Below are positions 8,358 through 16,847 of a DNA stretch of 20,367 nt, in pieces. The position numbers were made by a program, and so were the translations under genes. This DNA is from Chrysochromulina tobinii (Eukaryota > Haptophyta > Prymnesiales > Chrysochromulinaceae), in the NCBI GenBank assembly GCA_001275005.1, contig JWZX01002857.1:1-20367 (forward strand), read 5' to 3'. The notes below the pieces were generated by a model. The model was not told where the DNA came from. It ran no database searches and saw nothing but the letters and a program-made list of their open reading frames with translations. The number at the start of each line of letters is the position of its first letter. Positions within the stretch are counted from its first letter, which is position 1.

Positions 8358-8872
8358 TGCAACTGAGATTCGCGCGAGAGCTCAACAAGTCAGCACGTGG
8401 TGCAACGAAAGGGGCTGGGCAGGCAGGGCCGCGTGAGCGCGTCCGGTCAGGCAGTCGGCGCAGGTCCTCGCACCAGGGAGACATCTTTCTTTGGAGATTG
8501 CTTTTTCTGAAATCAGAAATTTAATCTGTAACGCCGACGGCAACCTTGTGAATTGCTTAGACTTCAAATATTGGGAGTTCCCTTAAATTGAATTCAAAAA
8601 TTTAATCTTTGTAATTTTAAAACGAATTAGAACAGCTGCAAGTCTCCCCCCCCTTGGGTGTGGGGCGCTCCTCACCGTATCCCCTGCTGGTGACGACCGC
8701 CAACCACGTCACCAAGCACAATATTCATAGCGCAAGAGAAAGGCGTACTGAATTTTACTGAAGGGTGCATGCGGGCCTCACGGGTTCCGAGGCCTTGCAC
8801 GTCGGCGCATGATGTTTCGTCAAAACTCAAAGGTGAGTTGCCGTGGTGCCGATGCAGAGCGCCTTTCCCCTT
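8358..8872. promoter_or_regulatory. AT-rich spacer, likely promoter of the Hint gene
   Basis: The block from about 8485 to 8640 is sharply AT-rich in a GC-rich window and lies 130-280 bp upstream of the Hint-protein ATG. It holds two copies of AATTTAATCT (8517-8526 and about 8599-8608) and the self-complementary word TTTTAAAA-like stretch near 8615-8622. A small stem (GGCCTC at 8774-8779, GAGGCC at 8789-8794) lies about 80 bp beyond the stop of the AlkB-like gene. No gene is seen. Confidence 0.45.
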
Positions 8873-10654
8873 TCAGAATCGGCGCATCGTCAAGTTGAGG
8901 CGGCATGGCTTTTCGGGCAATCGCAAGAAGCCAGGCGCCGATCCTGAGAAGACGCTCTTCACGCCGTGCCATACGAGCCGGCTCGGCCCGCCAAAGACAA
9001 TCGCGTCGCCCGAATGGAGGCGCACGTACTGGCATTCCGAGGGGGGGGGCGGTGCCCCGCCCACCTGGGCCGTGGGAGGGCCGACCACGAAGACGCACGA
9101 GTCTCCCAAGGAGATGGAGACGATGGGGGTGCCGGCTGCGAGGCTCGCCGCGGACTCGTCTTTGTCCTGGTGAAGCCCCAGAGAGCCATGCCGGCCGTAC
9201 CGGTTGATGATCACAATGTCGGGCACATAGGGCTCGCTGTGTGAGTGCTCACCTAGCGCCGTATCGGGCGCCCGACTGGTCGGCAGCTCGTCCTCCTCGT
9301 CGTCTTCAGCCCATTCCCCCTCGTCGGCATCGCTCGGGGCAGCGCTCTTGGCATCCTGCGTGCCACCCTCCTCCTCAGCGCTCGGTACAGCGCTCGGGAC
9401 GCTCGGGGCAGCGCTCTTGGCTTCCTGCGTGCCACCCTCCTCCACAGCGCTCGGTACAGCTCTCGGGATCGACACGATCTCGTCCTCGGAGATCGCCCGC
9501 GTGCCCGCGCAACGCCCGCCCGTCGCTGCACTCGGTGCGTCGCCTGCGAGGCTGGCCCAGCGCGCCACCTTCGCCGCAGCCGCCGAGAGCTCGTCGGGCA
9601 CGGGAAGTACAGGCTCATCGTCAATATTGGTGCGCCGTGGGCTGTACGAGCCGTTACAATGATCCCAATGGCGCCCCAAGCAGACCATCTGCAGCCGCAT
9701 GGAATGCGAACCCATCGCACCGTTCGCCTCATACGTTGGCGTGAAGAAGCCTGCCTTCGCATGCTCGCCAACCCGGATGCACGTGTCGACGAGAGACTGT
9801 TGCTCGTGTGCGCTGAAGGCGTTCCGCAGCAGAACGCACCCAGGCTGCAGGATGCTGGCCGTCCGCTTGGGCGGTTTGGGCTTGCGCCACGCTTCCTGGT
9901 AGCAACGGGCGAGGCGCAGATTGTACTCACGCCCGCGCCAGCAGAGCCGAGCAGCCTCAGCAATGTTGCTCGCGTCGTTGGCAGCAGCAGGATACGTCCA
10001 ACCATCACTGCTGGACCATATGACGTGGGTCGCACCAGCAGGTTGGCACCACGGGCGGAGCAGCACCACTGCACAGACGAGGCGCGCCTCCTCTTTCGCA
10101 GTCGCTCGCCCGCCTATCATGAGCAGCGGCCTGTTGTTTTTACGAATTCTCACGGGATCCTCAGCTTGTGACTCCGCTCCGCATCCACCTAGAAGCCACT
10201 GTTCGACAATGTCTCGCGCGGGTCTAGGCTGGCACAGTAGTTCGTTCAAGTGGCGCTGCCACCCAGGCCCATCCGCAGGAATCTCTGCGGGAAGCACGCA
10301 GCCATTCTGCGCCAACAACTCATGAAGTGCTTCACGCTCGCTGTGCGTACGCCGCACAGGCGCACGAAAGCCTGCGAGCTCGATGCTACTATCGTCGCGT
10401 ACGTATACCGGTGGCCGTGCCGTCGGTTCGAGGACGAGCGGTACACTGTACCACTCGCCGTCAGCCCGGAACCGGAGAATTGGAGGACTGTCCTCGAGCA
10501 TGCGATTAGGTTCGAGCATGCTCGAGGACCGCCCGCATGCTCGAGACCGAGACTGCTGTGAACGAAGGCGCCGACACGGCGCCGCGAAGCTCGTCAGGGC
10601 AATATGTGTGTGCGGGACACGCATGCTCACAAGACGCATCTGGATCTCGAACAT
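8873..10654 (-). CDS. AlkB-family Fe(II)/2-oxoglutarate dioxygenase with N-terminal extension
   Basis: A 593-residue frame. The C-terminal 120 residues are diagnostic of AlkB: NRYGRHGSLGLHQDKDE with the iron ligands His495 and Asp497, PIVSISLGDSCVFVVG, GDAIVFGGPSRLVWHGV with the third ligand His563, and RLNLTMRR, whose Arg585 and Arg591 match the 2-oxoglutarate-binding arginines. The family removes alkyl groups from DNA, RNA or protein by oxidation; the substrate here cannot be told. The N-terminal half (about 50-280, from ILRFRADGEWYSVPLVLEP) is not recognised. Within the AlkB fold, before NRYG, sits an acidic low-complexity insert that includes a 23-residue repeat. The true start is uncertain: Met1 (10654) overlaps the divergent gene, whereas Met46 (10519) or Met52 (10501) would shorten or remove the overlap. 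The gene looks intact and intronless. Confidence 0.88.
   Translation of the reverse strand: MFEIQMRLVSMRVPHTHIALTSFAAPCRRLRSQQSRSRACGRSSSMLEPNRMLEDSPPILRFRADGEWYSVPLVLEPTARPPVYVRDDSSIELAGFRAPVRRTHSEREALHELLAQNGCVLPAEIPADGPGWQRHLNELLCQPRPARDIVEQWLLGGCGAESQAEDPVRIRKNNRPLLMIGGRATAKEEARLVCAVVLLRPWCQPAGATHVIWSSSDGWTYPAAANDASNIAEAARLCWRGREYNLRLARCYQEAWRKPKPPKRTASILQPGCVLLRNAFSAHEQQSLVDTCIRVGEHAKAGFFTPTYEANGAMGSHSMRLQMVCLGRHWDHCNGSYSPRRTNIDDEPVLPVPDELSAAAAKVARWASLAGDAPSAATGGRCAGTRAISEDEIVSIPRAVPSAVEEGGTQEAKSAAPSVPSAVPSAEEEGGTQDAKSAAPSDADEGEWAEDDEEDELPTSRAPDTALGEHSHSEPYVPDIVIINRYGRHGSLGLHQDKDESAASLAAGTPIVSISLGDSCVFVVGPPTAQVGGAPPPPSECQYVRLHSGDAIVFGGPSRLVWHGVKSVFSGSAPGFLRLPEKPCRLNLTMRRF
9331..9468. repeat. 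Two copies of a 69-bp coding repeat in the AlkB-like gene
   Basis: Unit 1 is 9331-9399 and unit 2 is 9400-9468, differing at only a few positions. On the minus strand each encodes 23 residues of the type VPSA(V/E)EEGGTQ(E/D)AKSAAPS. The length is a multiple of three, so the frame is kept. It lies in a disordered acidic insert, where length change is probably tolerated. Confidence 0.9.
10494..10545. promoter_or_regulatory. CGAGCATGC cluster with 14-bp palindrome at a divergent start region
   Basis: TCGAGCATGCTCGA at 10512-10525 is a perfect palindrome. Further copies of its half or core lie at about 10494-10503 (CTCGAGCATG) and 10535-10544 (GCATGCTCGA). The CAT/ATG inside the palindrome is Met46 of the AlkB-like protein, and the ATG at 10537 is the most upstream start of the plus-strand gene. 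It may be an operator-like site or simply a local duplication. Confidence 0.5.
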
Positions 10655-10734
10655 GTAACGTCGCTCGTCGGCGTCTTGTGAGCCTGCCTGGAGCCGCGCT
10701 CTTCGGCATAGGCTGCGGCGCGCGGTCCGTGCAA

Positions 10735-11934
10735 ATGCCGGAGCAACCGACGCGCAAGGACAAGGGGAAGCCCAGCTCGAAGCAGAAGAACGTGCCTAAG
10801 CGAAGCAGGACACATGGCATGTACACACACGTAGACGATATTGAAGCGCGTGCTGAGCATCATGATCATGAATCCAGATCTCGCTGTTTGTACAGAATCC
10901 TGCTGATCAACGGATGTGGCTTATCGCTCGCGGGAGCTTCCCTCGTCTTCCTGTATGCGGATGATGACGGAACGATGCCCATGCTACCGAGTTTGAGTGC
11001 TGCTGCGTGGTCGCCTTTGTGGCCACCTCCAACTCCATGGCCACCGTCGCCGCCACCGCCTCTGCCGCCTCCGCCACCGCCGCCGCCACCTTTGTATCCG
11101 TTACCGCCCTCCACATCGCCGCCGCCGCCATCTCCAGAACCACCCCTGCTGTATCCGATGCCACCTCCTCCGCGATTGCCGCCGACTTTATCGCCCCCTC
11201 CGCCTCTGCCGCCACATCCTCGGCCACCAGCCGGGCACCTTTCGGTGATCGCCGGTCTGAACGCGCGATTCGCGAGCGGTGGGCCGTACGACGGCGTATA
11301 CGACGGCGTGGCTCGTGCAGGGGTGTTCATTCGATCGTTCGACGGCCTGAATGAGAGGGACAAGCCTTGGAACCCGTGCACCACCTGCGTCTCTTCGGAT
11401 CGATTCCCGAGCTCGCTCATATACCCTTCACACACCGACATCTATTCCAGCGGCCCTGGCGGCTTCATCATCCACCCGAGCGCCGTGTCTGTCTTCTGCT
11501 CGTGCTATGGCGACTGCGGCTCGCAAGGTAAGTCATGTCCCACGCGCTACGGCGACGAGTCCTGCCGTCCCGGTTGCATGCATCCTTGTGATCCGGCGCG
11601 AGGCACCCGCAATTGGGGCTGCTCTTGGTACGGCGACGCGCAGCTCCCTCTGATGCAGAAGCAGCAAATCGAGGTCCGGGCTGGTGGCGGCTACAACGAG
11701 GTGGTCCTCGACCCGCGCCCGTGGGTTGCACACCTGCCCACGACCATCGAGGCGATGTTCGTGGTGAGGGTGTCCTCGCCTCAGGATGTGAAAACCATCA
11801 AGGATGTGCATGCATCCTTCTTGGCGACTTATGGGCTCACGTATGAGGACGGTCCGCCGGGCGTGCTGTACGATCCGAAGGCGAACCCCACGGCCCCGTT
11901 TGAGTATTTTCCATTGTTACCGGAGTCGGCGTAG
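10735..11934 (+). CDS. Type II membrane protein with poly-proline stalk and Cys-rich ectodomain
   Basis: From the ATG at 10735 it has 399 residues. An in-frame ATG at 10537 would add 66 more but would overlap the start of the AlkB-like gene on the other strand. The N-terminal 50 residues are basic and polar. One membrane anchor follows (about 51-74, YRILLINGCGLSLAGASLVF), then a proline-rich stalk (about 97-166, many PPPP and SPPP runs, like hydroxyproline-rich wall proteins). The C-terminal domain (about 170-399) has ten cysteines (215-296), a FDGLNERDKPWNPC segment, and the stretches GGYNEVVLDPRPW, LPTTIEAMFVV and VHASFLATYGL. No named family is recognised. The topology suggests a Golgi or cell-surface protein with a luminal or external globular domain on a stiff stalk. 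It appears complete and intronless. It is followed by a same-strand gene after about 400 bp. Confidence 0.75.
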   Translation: MPEQPTRKDKGKPSSKQKNVPKRSRTHGMYTHVDDIEARAEHHDHESRSRCLYRILLINGCGLSLAGASLVFLYADDDGTMPMLPSLSAAAWSPLWPPPTPWPPSPPPPLPPPPPPPPPLYPLPPSTSPPPPSPEPPLLYPMPPPPRLPPTLSPPPPLPPHPRPPAGHLSVIAGLNARFASGGPYDGVYDGVARAGVFIRSFDGLNERDKPWNPCTTCVSSDRFPSSLIYPSHTDIYSSGPGGFIIHPSAVSVFCSCYGDCGSQGKSCPTRYGDESCRPGCMHPCDPARGTRNWGCSWYGDAQLPLMQKQQIEVRAGGGYNEVVLDPRPWVAHLPTTIEAMFVVRVSSPQDVKTIKDVHASFLATYGLTYEDGPPGVLYDPKANPTAPFEYFPLLPESA

Positions 11935-12335
11935 TGCACTCAGTCATGCAGGAAGGCGTTATAGAAGCTGACAGTATACTCTCTGCGAGCGGAACGCGGG
12001 CCCGGGGCCTACCCCAAGACGAAGACACAGTTCGGCTGAATAGTCAACGAAGACAAGTTGCCGTTCGAAGTTGCTGTCCCTCGCCTTCAGCAAATATCAT
12101 TCACACTCCGAGTGCGAGTCTCACATCCGGAAAGCACCCATTTTTTCTTGATATGCCTACGTATTGATATTCCTCTAATCGCAGGAAATATTCGTTTCAC
12201 CAGCCCTGCGGAATTTACTATAAAGAACAGTCTAATAAGTGCTGTGTGTGTGTCGCGCGCCGCACGCTCGCGCGCGCGCCCGCGCCCGCGGCGCGCCGCA
12301 CGCGATCACATTCTGTACTTGTATCATCCGACAAG
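11935..12335. promoter_or_regulatory. Spacer with candidate TATA box
   Basis: A 401-bp gap between two plus-strand genes. TATAAAG at 12219-12225 lies about 115 bp before the start codon at 12336. A start of transcription some 30 bp beyond it would give a leader of roughly 85 nt that includes a very GC-rich alternating CG/GT run (12243-12300). The leader and the TATA call are inference from position and sequence only. Confidence 0.45.
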
Positions 12336-13544
12336 ATGGCGATGTCAGCCGCGGCACCGAGCTGCGATCGTGCGTATGTCGTTGGCGACTATGACTGTCC
12401 AGAGCAGATTGGCAACAGGATATTTGTCGTCCTCAATGCCCAGCTGTGTGCCGCAACGTTCGACACGCCACTCGTCTGGAGGAGAACGCCGGGAAACATA
12501 AGCCTCCGGCTGGGTTGTGATCGCTTCCTTGCTCGCAAGCCGTTGCTCACTCGTGCAGACGCTCTGCTTGAGCGTTGCCCGAAGATGACAGAGACAGCAT
12601 ACCTTCCATACGCAGCCAGAAATACTCCTCAGATGGATGCTCAGGAGCGTCACCTCAGAGATAGACCGCTTCAACCAAAGCCCGGAGAGCTCACGCATTG
12701 CGGCCAGCTCAATCGGCCACAGTTCCACCACGTGCTCAAGAATCCGGGTCTGCTGCCGCCGCAACGTACTGCACTTCAGAGCCGCTTCGATGGCGGCTTG
12801 CTGCGAGCCTATGGCGAGGCATTCAGCCAGCTCTTTGAGTTCACTCCTGAAGTTATGAAACTGGCGCACTCCGTCCTTCACAGCGGCGGGCCGCTGCTCG
12901 GCGTGCACGTGCGGCATCTGCCAGCCCACAGGCTTTCGTGGGCCGTGCTCGAGAATACCACCGTGGCGGCTGTCCTCAAGGCGGCCGAAGAGCTCAGCGC
13001 TGATGATCGTTGCCGCATCGCAATCGCTTCTGAGGAGTCCGCATCGGTCGAGCGCCTCTCTGCTGCGGTCGCCCACAAGTGTCATGTTGTGACAATTCCA
13101 CGCCGATCCGATGATGCGCTCAACCCTTTTGCGTCGGATCACGGTGCCTACTCTGGGATTACGTTTATGGCCGAACTCTACCTGCTGAGCCTTTGTACAG
13201 TCGTCTTTGCGGTCGGTGGCTCCTCATCTGCCGAGCTTGTGTTGGCTCTGACGCTGCAGCATAGAGGCCACCAGGCATTCCTGTGCCACGTCGATGCCAC
13301 GTGCTCAAACGTCACCTCCACTCCCTACATACCTTATCATTTCAGGTTTACGCCGACTCTCACGGCTGGTGGACCGCCAGAATGCGGCAACTGCGTGTGG
13401 GTGAGCTTCAGCCGGTGCAGCCGGCATCCGCCTTGGAGCAACCGCTCGGCAGTCCGGTGTTTTGCTGCTTGCTGTACGCCGGAGCGCCCATCACAGCCGC
13501 AACCGCTAGGGAATCTCAGCTTTGTTCGAGTCATCGAGGCTTGA
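12336..13544 (+). CDS. Putative fucosyltransferase-like (GT-B) protein
   Basis: From ATG at 12336 (context AAGATGGCG) the frame gives 402 residues. The frame stays open upstream to about 12246, but without an ATG. Features that recall O-fucosyltransferase and alpha-1,6-fucosyltransferase-like proteins are the GNR motif near the N-terminus (QIGNRIFVVLNAQLC, residues 25-38), a GVHVRH segment at 189-194 in the place of the HxRR donor-binding motif, and FMAELYLLSLCTVVFAVGGSSSAE at 277-300, like the nucleotide-sugar site in which a strand is followed by small serines. Many cysteines are present, especially near the end, as in luminal enzymes. There is no obvious signal anchor, so either an N-terminal exon is missing or the protein is not Golgi-localised. 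The family call is tentative; a different GT-B-like enzyme is possible. Confidence 0.6.
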   Translation: MAMSAAAPSCDRAYVVGDYDCPEQIGNRIFVVLNAQLCAATFDTPLVWRRTPGNISLRLGCDRFLARKPLLTRADALLERCPKMTETAYLPYAARNTPQMDAQERHLRDRPLQPKPGELTHCGQLNRPQFHHVLKNPGLLPPQRTALQSRFDGGLLRAYGEAFSQLFEFTPEVMKLAHSVLHSGGPLLGVHVRHLPAHRLSWAVLENTTVAAVLKAAEELSADDRCRIAIASEESASVERLSAAVAHKCHVVTIPRRSDDALNPFASDHGAYSGITFMAELYLLSLCTVVFAVGGSSSAELVLALTLQHRGHQAFLCHVDATCSNVTSTPYIPYHFRFTPTLTAGGPPECGNCVWVSFSRCSRHPPWSNRSAVRCFAACCTPERPSQPQPLGNLSFVRVIEA

Positions 13545-14086
13545 GATACACAGATACAGGTCTACAGGTCGGGTGTCCAGTACATATAGTAGTCACATAG
13601 GGCCTCCGAACAGGATAACTGGAAGCAGACTTTACCCGCCAGGCAGGGGCGCAGGCGAGGACCCCCAGGCGATTACAGGCGATAAGACCATCGCTATGCG
13701 CTCGACCGCTCACGGGCGAGCCCCAGCGCGTGTACAAATCACTAATCAGGACCATGGTGCGACCGAACTGCCGCGTAGAGGACCGCGGCGGCACGGCAAC
13801 ACGGTGGGGTGGACGGCGCCGGATCGTCAACGGCAACGCGCAAGATGAGAAGCGGACGCGCAACCGCACCCACGCGACCTGACGATCGGTGCGGTGTAGC
13901 GCGGTATAGGGGTGAATCTGACGGTGTCGGTGAAGTCGCCGATGTGGCGGAAGGAACACGAACAGCGCTGGGCCCGAGTCGAGTCGAGTCGCTTGACCTT
14001 TCTGACTTTTGATATTGATTTGAGTGCATCTCTTGGCTCTGGTGGCCTTCGCGCTATGAACTAGACTACGCTCTTGGAGCAATGTT
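13545..14086. other. Spacer between convergent genes
   Basis: About 540 bp between the 3' end of the plus-strand transferase-like gene and the 3' end of the minus-strand PC-esterase-like gene. The open frames here are low-complexity and unlike known proteins. A GTCGA repeat occurs at 13979-13989. It probably holds two 3' UTRs. Confidence 0.5.
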
Positions 14087-15642
14087 TTAATCGAAGCTCT
14101 CGGGCGGGCTCCACGGCACCCATTTGGTCGCGTGGTCGGAAGCGAGCTGGGCCCTCCTCTCGGCCCCGTCCCAGCACACAAAGGGCCACCATGGCTGCAG
14201 CTGAAGCTGGGCCTCGCACAAGACCGGACCGCCCTCCTTGCGCGCCACCTGAGCCGGCAGCCCCCCCTTTCGGCATCCTTCAAAGCGCTCCGCAAACCCC
14301 CTCTCCGTATGCCAAAGCGTTTCATTAGCATCGAAGAAGCGGCGCCTGCGCATCGACGCCATGCGGCGACGCGGCGCGCGGCGCGGCGCTACCGGAAGCG
14401 CGCCATTCGCGTCCACTGGCGGTGGCGGTGGCGACGCCCGAAGCGCCCGTTGTAATCGAGAGGAGGCGAGCAGGTTGACGAACAGAGTCGACCATGTATC
14501 AACCACACCCGGTAGGCAATAATGGACGCAGTCGAGCCGTTGGCGCACATGGGCAGGCCAGAAGCGTCCCATCGCACCGTCCGGGCGCATCGCGGACGGC
14601 AGCGCCACATCGAGGAAGCTCGCGCCGTATTGACGCGCCAGCCAGCTTGCGTGCTGGTTCTGGCGCGCGTACTGTGTCCAGCGCAGCTCGTTCGACGTGA
14701 CGTCGCCGTCGTTGCCGCTCCCGGCGGCGGCGGCGGCGATGGCGCCATCGAGAGAGAGAGGCGAGTCGAAGCGTGCGCAGCCGCGCACGGGCGTCGAAGT
14801 GCCAAGCAGCACGACGCTCGCCGGGTCCGTATGCCCCCACACCGCACGCCGGGCGATGAGGGAGTGAAGGGTGTGGTTGAGGTTGCGTGCGACGAATTCG
14901 ATGCGAGCGCGCCGGGCGGCCTCGGGTGGCGGGAGCTTGGTCCATTTCTCGGCGAGCATCAGGCTGCGTGGCAAGTGGTGCCCCATCCCCAGCAACACAC
15001 GTCCGCGTCGCGCGACGCTCGCTGTACGAATGGGTGCAAGATCGAGAAAGCATCGCACTGCCGCACCGTGTGGTAGTCGCTCACCATCTCCGTCCAGAGC
15101 AGCAGGTCAGAGCGCACGAAACTGAGGCGTGTGGCGCCATCGCACGCCGAGGCCGTCAAGTCGGCGATCACCATGCCGTTCTTCACGTCGCGGCCGAAGC
15201 GACCGCCGAGCATCAGCACGAGCGAGAGGAAGGTCTGCAGCACCGTCGAGTCGCCGACGACCACAATCTGCTTGCCACCCAGTACGTCGCACGCGCTCGA
15301 AGCCTCAAGCCGTCGCAGTGAGCATGCGTTCGGCACCCACTCGTACACCGGCCGCGGCGGCGGAGGCGGTGCTTGCTTGCTCGGCGGGTCGTCGCATTTC
15401 CCATAGTGCTGCGGCATGTTGGAGTTCATCTTGGAGCCAATGCTTGCCCAGAATTTTGAGGTGATACGGTACGGTGGCTGTGCGCCTGATGCGAGCTGCC
15501 ACTGGCCATCAGCGTAGCTGGTCGAGCCGTCGTTAAAGCACCCTGGCCTCGCCATGTGGCGCCCGATGCAGCGCCTTATTACCGAAACGTCGCATGAAGG
15601 TTTACAGCTGTGTGAGCTGTAACACTCCCAGCGCGCACCCAC
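14087..15642 (-). CDS. PC-esterase / TBL-like (SGNH fold) enzyme with an apparent 2-nt frame break
   Basis: Two overlapping minus-strand frames carry the two halves of one protein. The upstream frame (15642 to about 14998) holds YEWVPNACSLRRLEASSACDVLGGK and the SGNH nucleophile motif VVVGDSTV (GDS at about 15255-15247). The downstream frame (about 14997 to 14087) holds LLGMGHHLPRSLMLAEKW, VVLLGTSTP and the DxxH triad motif DCVHYCLPGVVDTW (14533-14522), the classic end of the PMR5/TBL polysaccharide O-acetyltransferase and PC-esterase family. Reading through would need two bases removed at a CA repeat (14995-15000). Alternatively a 53-nt intron starting GTGTGT and ending CCGAG would restore frame, but it removes the GHH stretch. 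The first 29 residues lack an ATG (first Met is MARPGC), and an AG lies just before them, so an upstream exon with a signal anchor is likely. The protein would act on glycans in the secretory route, by family inference. Confidence 0.75.
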
Positions 15643-15908
15643 TGCTCAGTACGGCATTGTGGAAGAGGGGGGCAGCAACATGTGAGAGATTTGTTCTTTC
15701 ATTCTAATCTTTCGTCTAAAAATGGAGGTGATGCCGGCATGCTCCGCTGTCTCCTGAGTGGAGTGTGGAAGTACTTGTGTCTATCTATTCGCAAAGAATC
15801 TACAGCGTGAACACAGAGAGTGGCGCTGTTCGTCTCTTATGTCGTCTTTCTACGGCTTCTTCGGACGACGCAGGATATCCTGGACGCAGGATATACTGGA
15901 CGTCGAGA
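15643..15908. other. Spacer with possible 5' exon sequence of the PC-esterase-like gene
   Basis: On the minus strand a pyrimidine-rich stretch (about 15655-15680) followed by GAGCAG just before 15642 could be a splice acceptor. A start codon and leader were not identified with certainty. A short direct repeat with core CTGGACGCAGGATAT-like sequence lies at about 15866-15903. Confidence 0.35.
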
Positions 15909-16646
15909 CTAGATGTCGTCGTGCAGTCGCCCACCCAAGCCGCGTGCGTACGCGAGGTCGGGATCGTCCGCCTCCGCCTTCTGCTCTAGCAGCCGGGCGG
16001 CGACGGCCGCAATGGCGCCCGAGCCAGCGCCCAGCGGATAGCACAGGCTCGAGTCTCGGTGCAGCGCCTCGCGGAAGGCCAGCGGCGACCGTAGGAACGA
16101 GTCCTCAATTTTGAGGTAGCCGAAGGTGAAACCGTACAGGCCGCCGGTCACCAAGGATATGCACGCTATCACGCGCACCTGCCATTCGGTGCGCACGAGT
16201 ATCGCACCCACGAGCGGCGAGTCGCAGCGCGCGAGCAGATCGAGGAATGAGAAGCTCACTGAAAAGGCGAGGCACATGCCCAACATCGCATAGAGCGGAA
16301 CCTTGCTCGATGCGGTGATGCCGTGCGACCAATCCCGCTCAAGCACGAAACAGACCGCGCCCGACGCCAAGTTGAGCGACGCAAAGGCCGCAAGCAGCCA
16401 AAAATTGTGCACATTGGCATCGCGGCACATCTGGTGAAACACGATGCCAGCGGAGGCGATGAAGAGTACGCCAAAAGAGATGGCGAAGAAGGGTGAGACC
16501 GATACCTCGATGAGTGCGCTGTTCACCATGAGCGAGTTGCAGAAGCCCATGCAACCGCCGACTAGCAAGCAGCGGCATAGGACGACCACTTTCCGAGGCG
16601 GGTGCTTACTGAGGGAGAAGTCTGGCATGGCGTGGCCCTTTTCCAA
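15909..16646 (-). CDS. Six-TM membrane protein of unknown family
   Basis: A single frame of 245 residues; Met1 at 16646 or Met7 at 16628 could start it. Hydrophobic segments lie at about 20-42, 50-71, 82-102, 116-138, 156-177 and 203-220, the last being rich in Ala and Gly. There is no signal peptide apart from the first segment. Short hydrophilic ends contain DDPDLAYARG near the C-terminus. Small residues (G, A, S) and cysteines are common within the helices, as in small transporters, but I cannot match it to a named family. It is divergent from the glucuronidase gene across only 201 bp, so the two may share a promoter. Confidence 0.65.
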   Translation of the reverse strand: MEKGHAMPDFSLSKHPPRKVVVLCRCLLVGGCMGFCNSLMVNSALIEVSVSPFFAISFGVLFIASAGIVFHQMCRDANVHNFWLLAAFASLNLASGAVCFVLERDWSHGITASSKVPLYAMLGMCLAFSVSFSFLDLLARCDSPLVGAILVRTEWQVRVIACISLVTGGLYGFTFGYLKIEDSFLRSPLAFREALHRDSSLCYPLGAGSGAIAAVAARLLEQKAEADDPDLAYARGLGGRLHDDI

Positions 16647-16847
16647 CTTTGGAACTTCTGATTACGGATTGATTACAGAAAGAGCTCGGCATAGCTGTGT
16701 GGTAGGACGAAGCCCAACTTTACCGTGACAAACTCTGATACGGAAATTGTGCGGTGACTGATGACGTGCATGCAAGAAGGGTGAATGGGGCGCAACACAA
16801 TGTACACACCACTTGTGATTTGACGAATTGACTGACGAGGGGCGGTC
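16647..16847. promoter_or_regulatory. Short bidirectional promoter region
   Basis: A 201-bp interval separates the start of the minus-strand membrane protein (16646) from the glucuronidase start codon (16848). It must serve both genes. ATGACGTG at 16761-16768 resembles a bZIP (CRE/ACGT-core) site. No clear TATA box was seen. Shared regulation is inference. Confidence 0.45.

Noticed and set aside
8774-8794. GGCCTC...GAGGCC stem as a bacterial-type terminator or tRNA arm
   Set aside because: The genome is eukaryotic, there is no U-tract in the needed position, and no cloverleaf can be drawn.
10866-11441. Gly-rich minus-strand frame
   Set aside because: It is the reverse reading of the poly-proline stalk of the plus-strand membrane protein.
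12345-13142. Long minus-strand frame opposite the transferase-like gene
   Set aside because: No motif is seen, while the plus-strand frame has GNR, GVHVRH and GSSS segments, a good start context and an upstream TATA-like box.
13531-14331. Minus-strand frame of 266 codons overlapping the 3' end of the PC-esterase-like gene
   Set aside because: The composition is Arg/Pro-rich and unstructured, and the other frame carries the family's DxxH motif and a proper stop.
16761-16776. GTGCATGCAAG in the glucuronidase promoter matching the start of the intron tail
   Set aside because: An 11-12 nt match is expected by chance in 20 kb, and the rest of the tail is absent.
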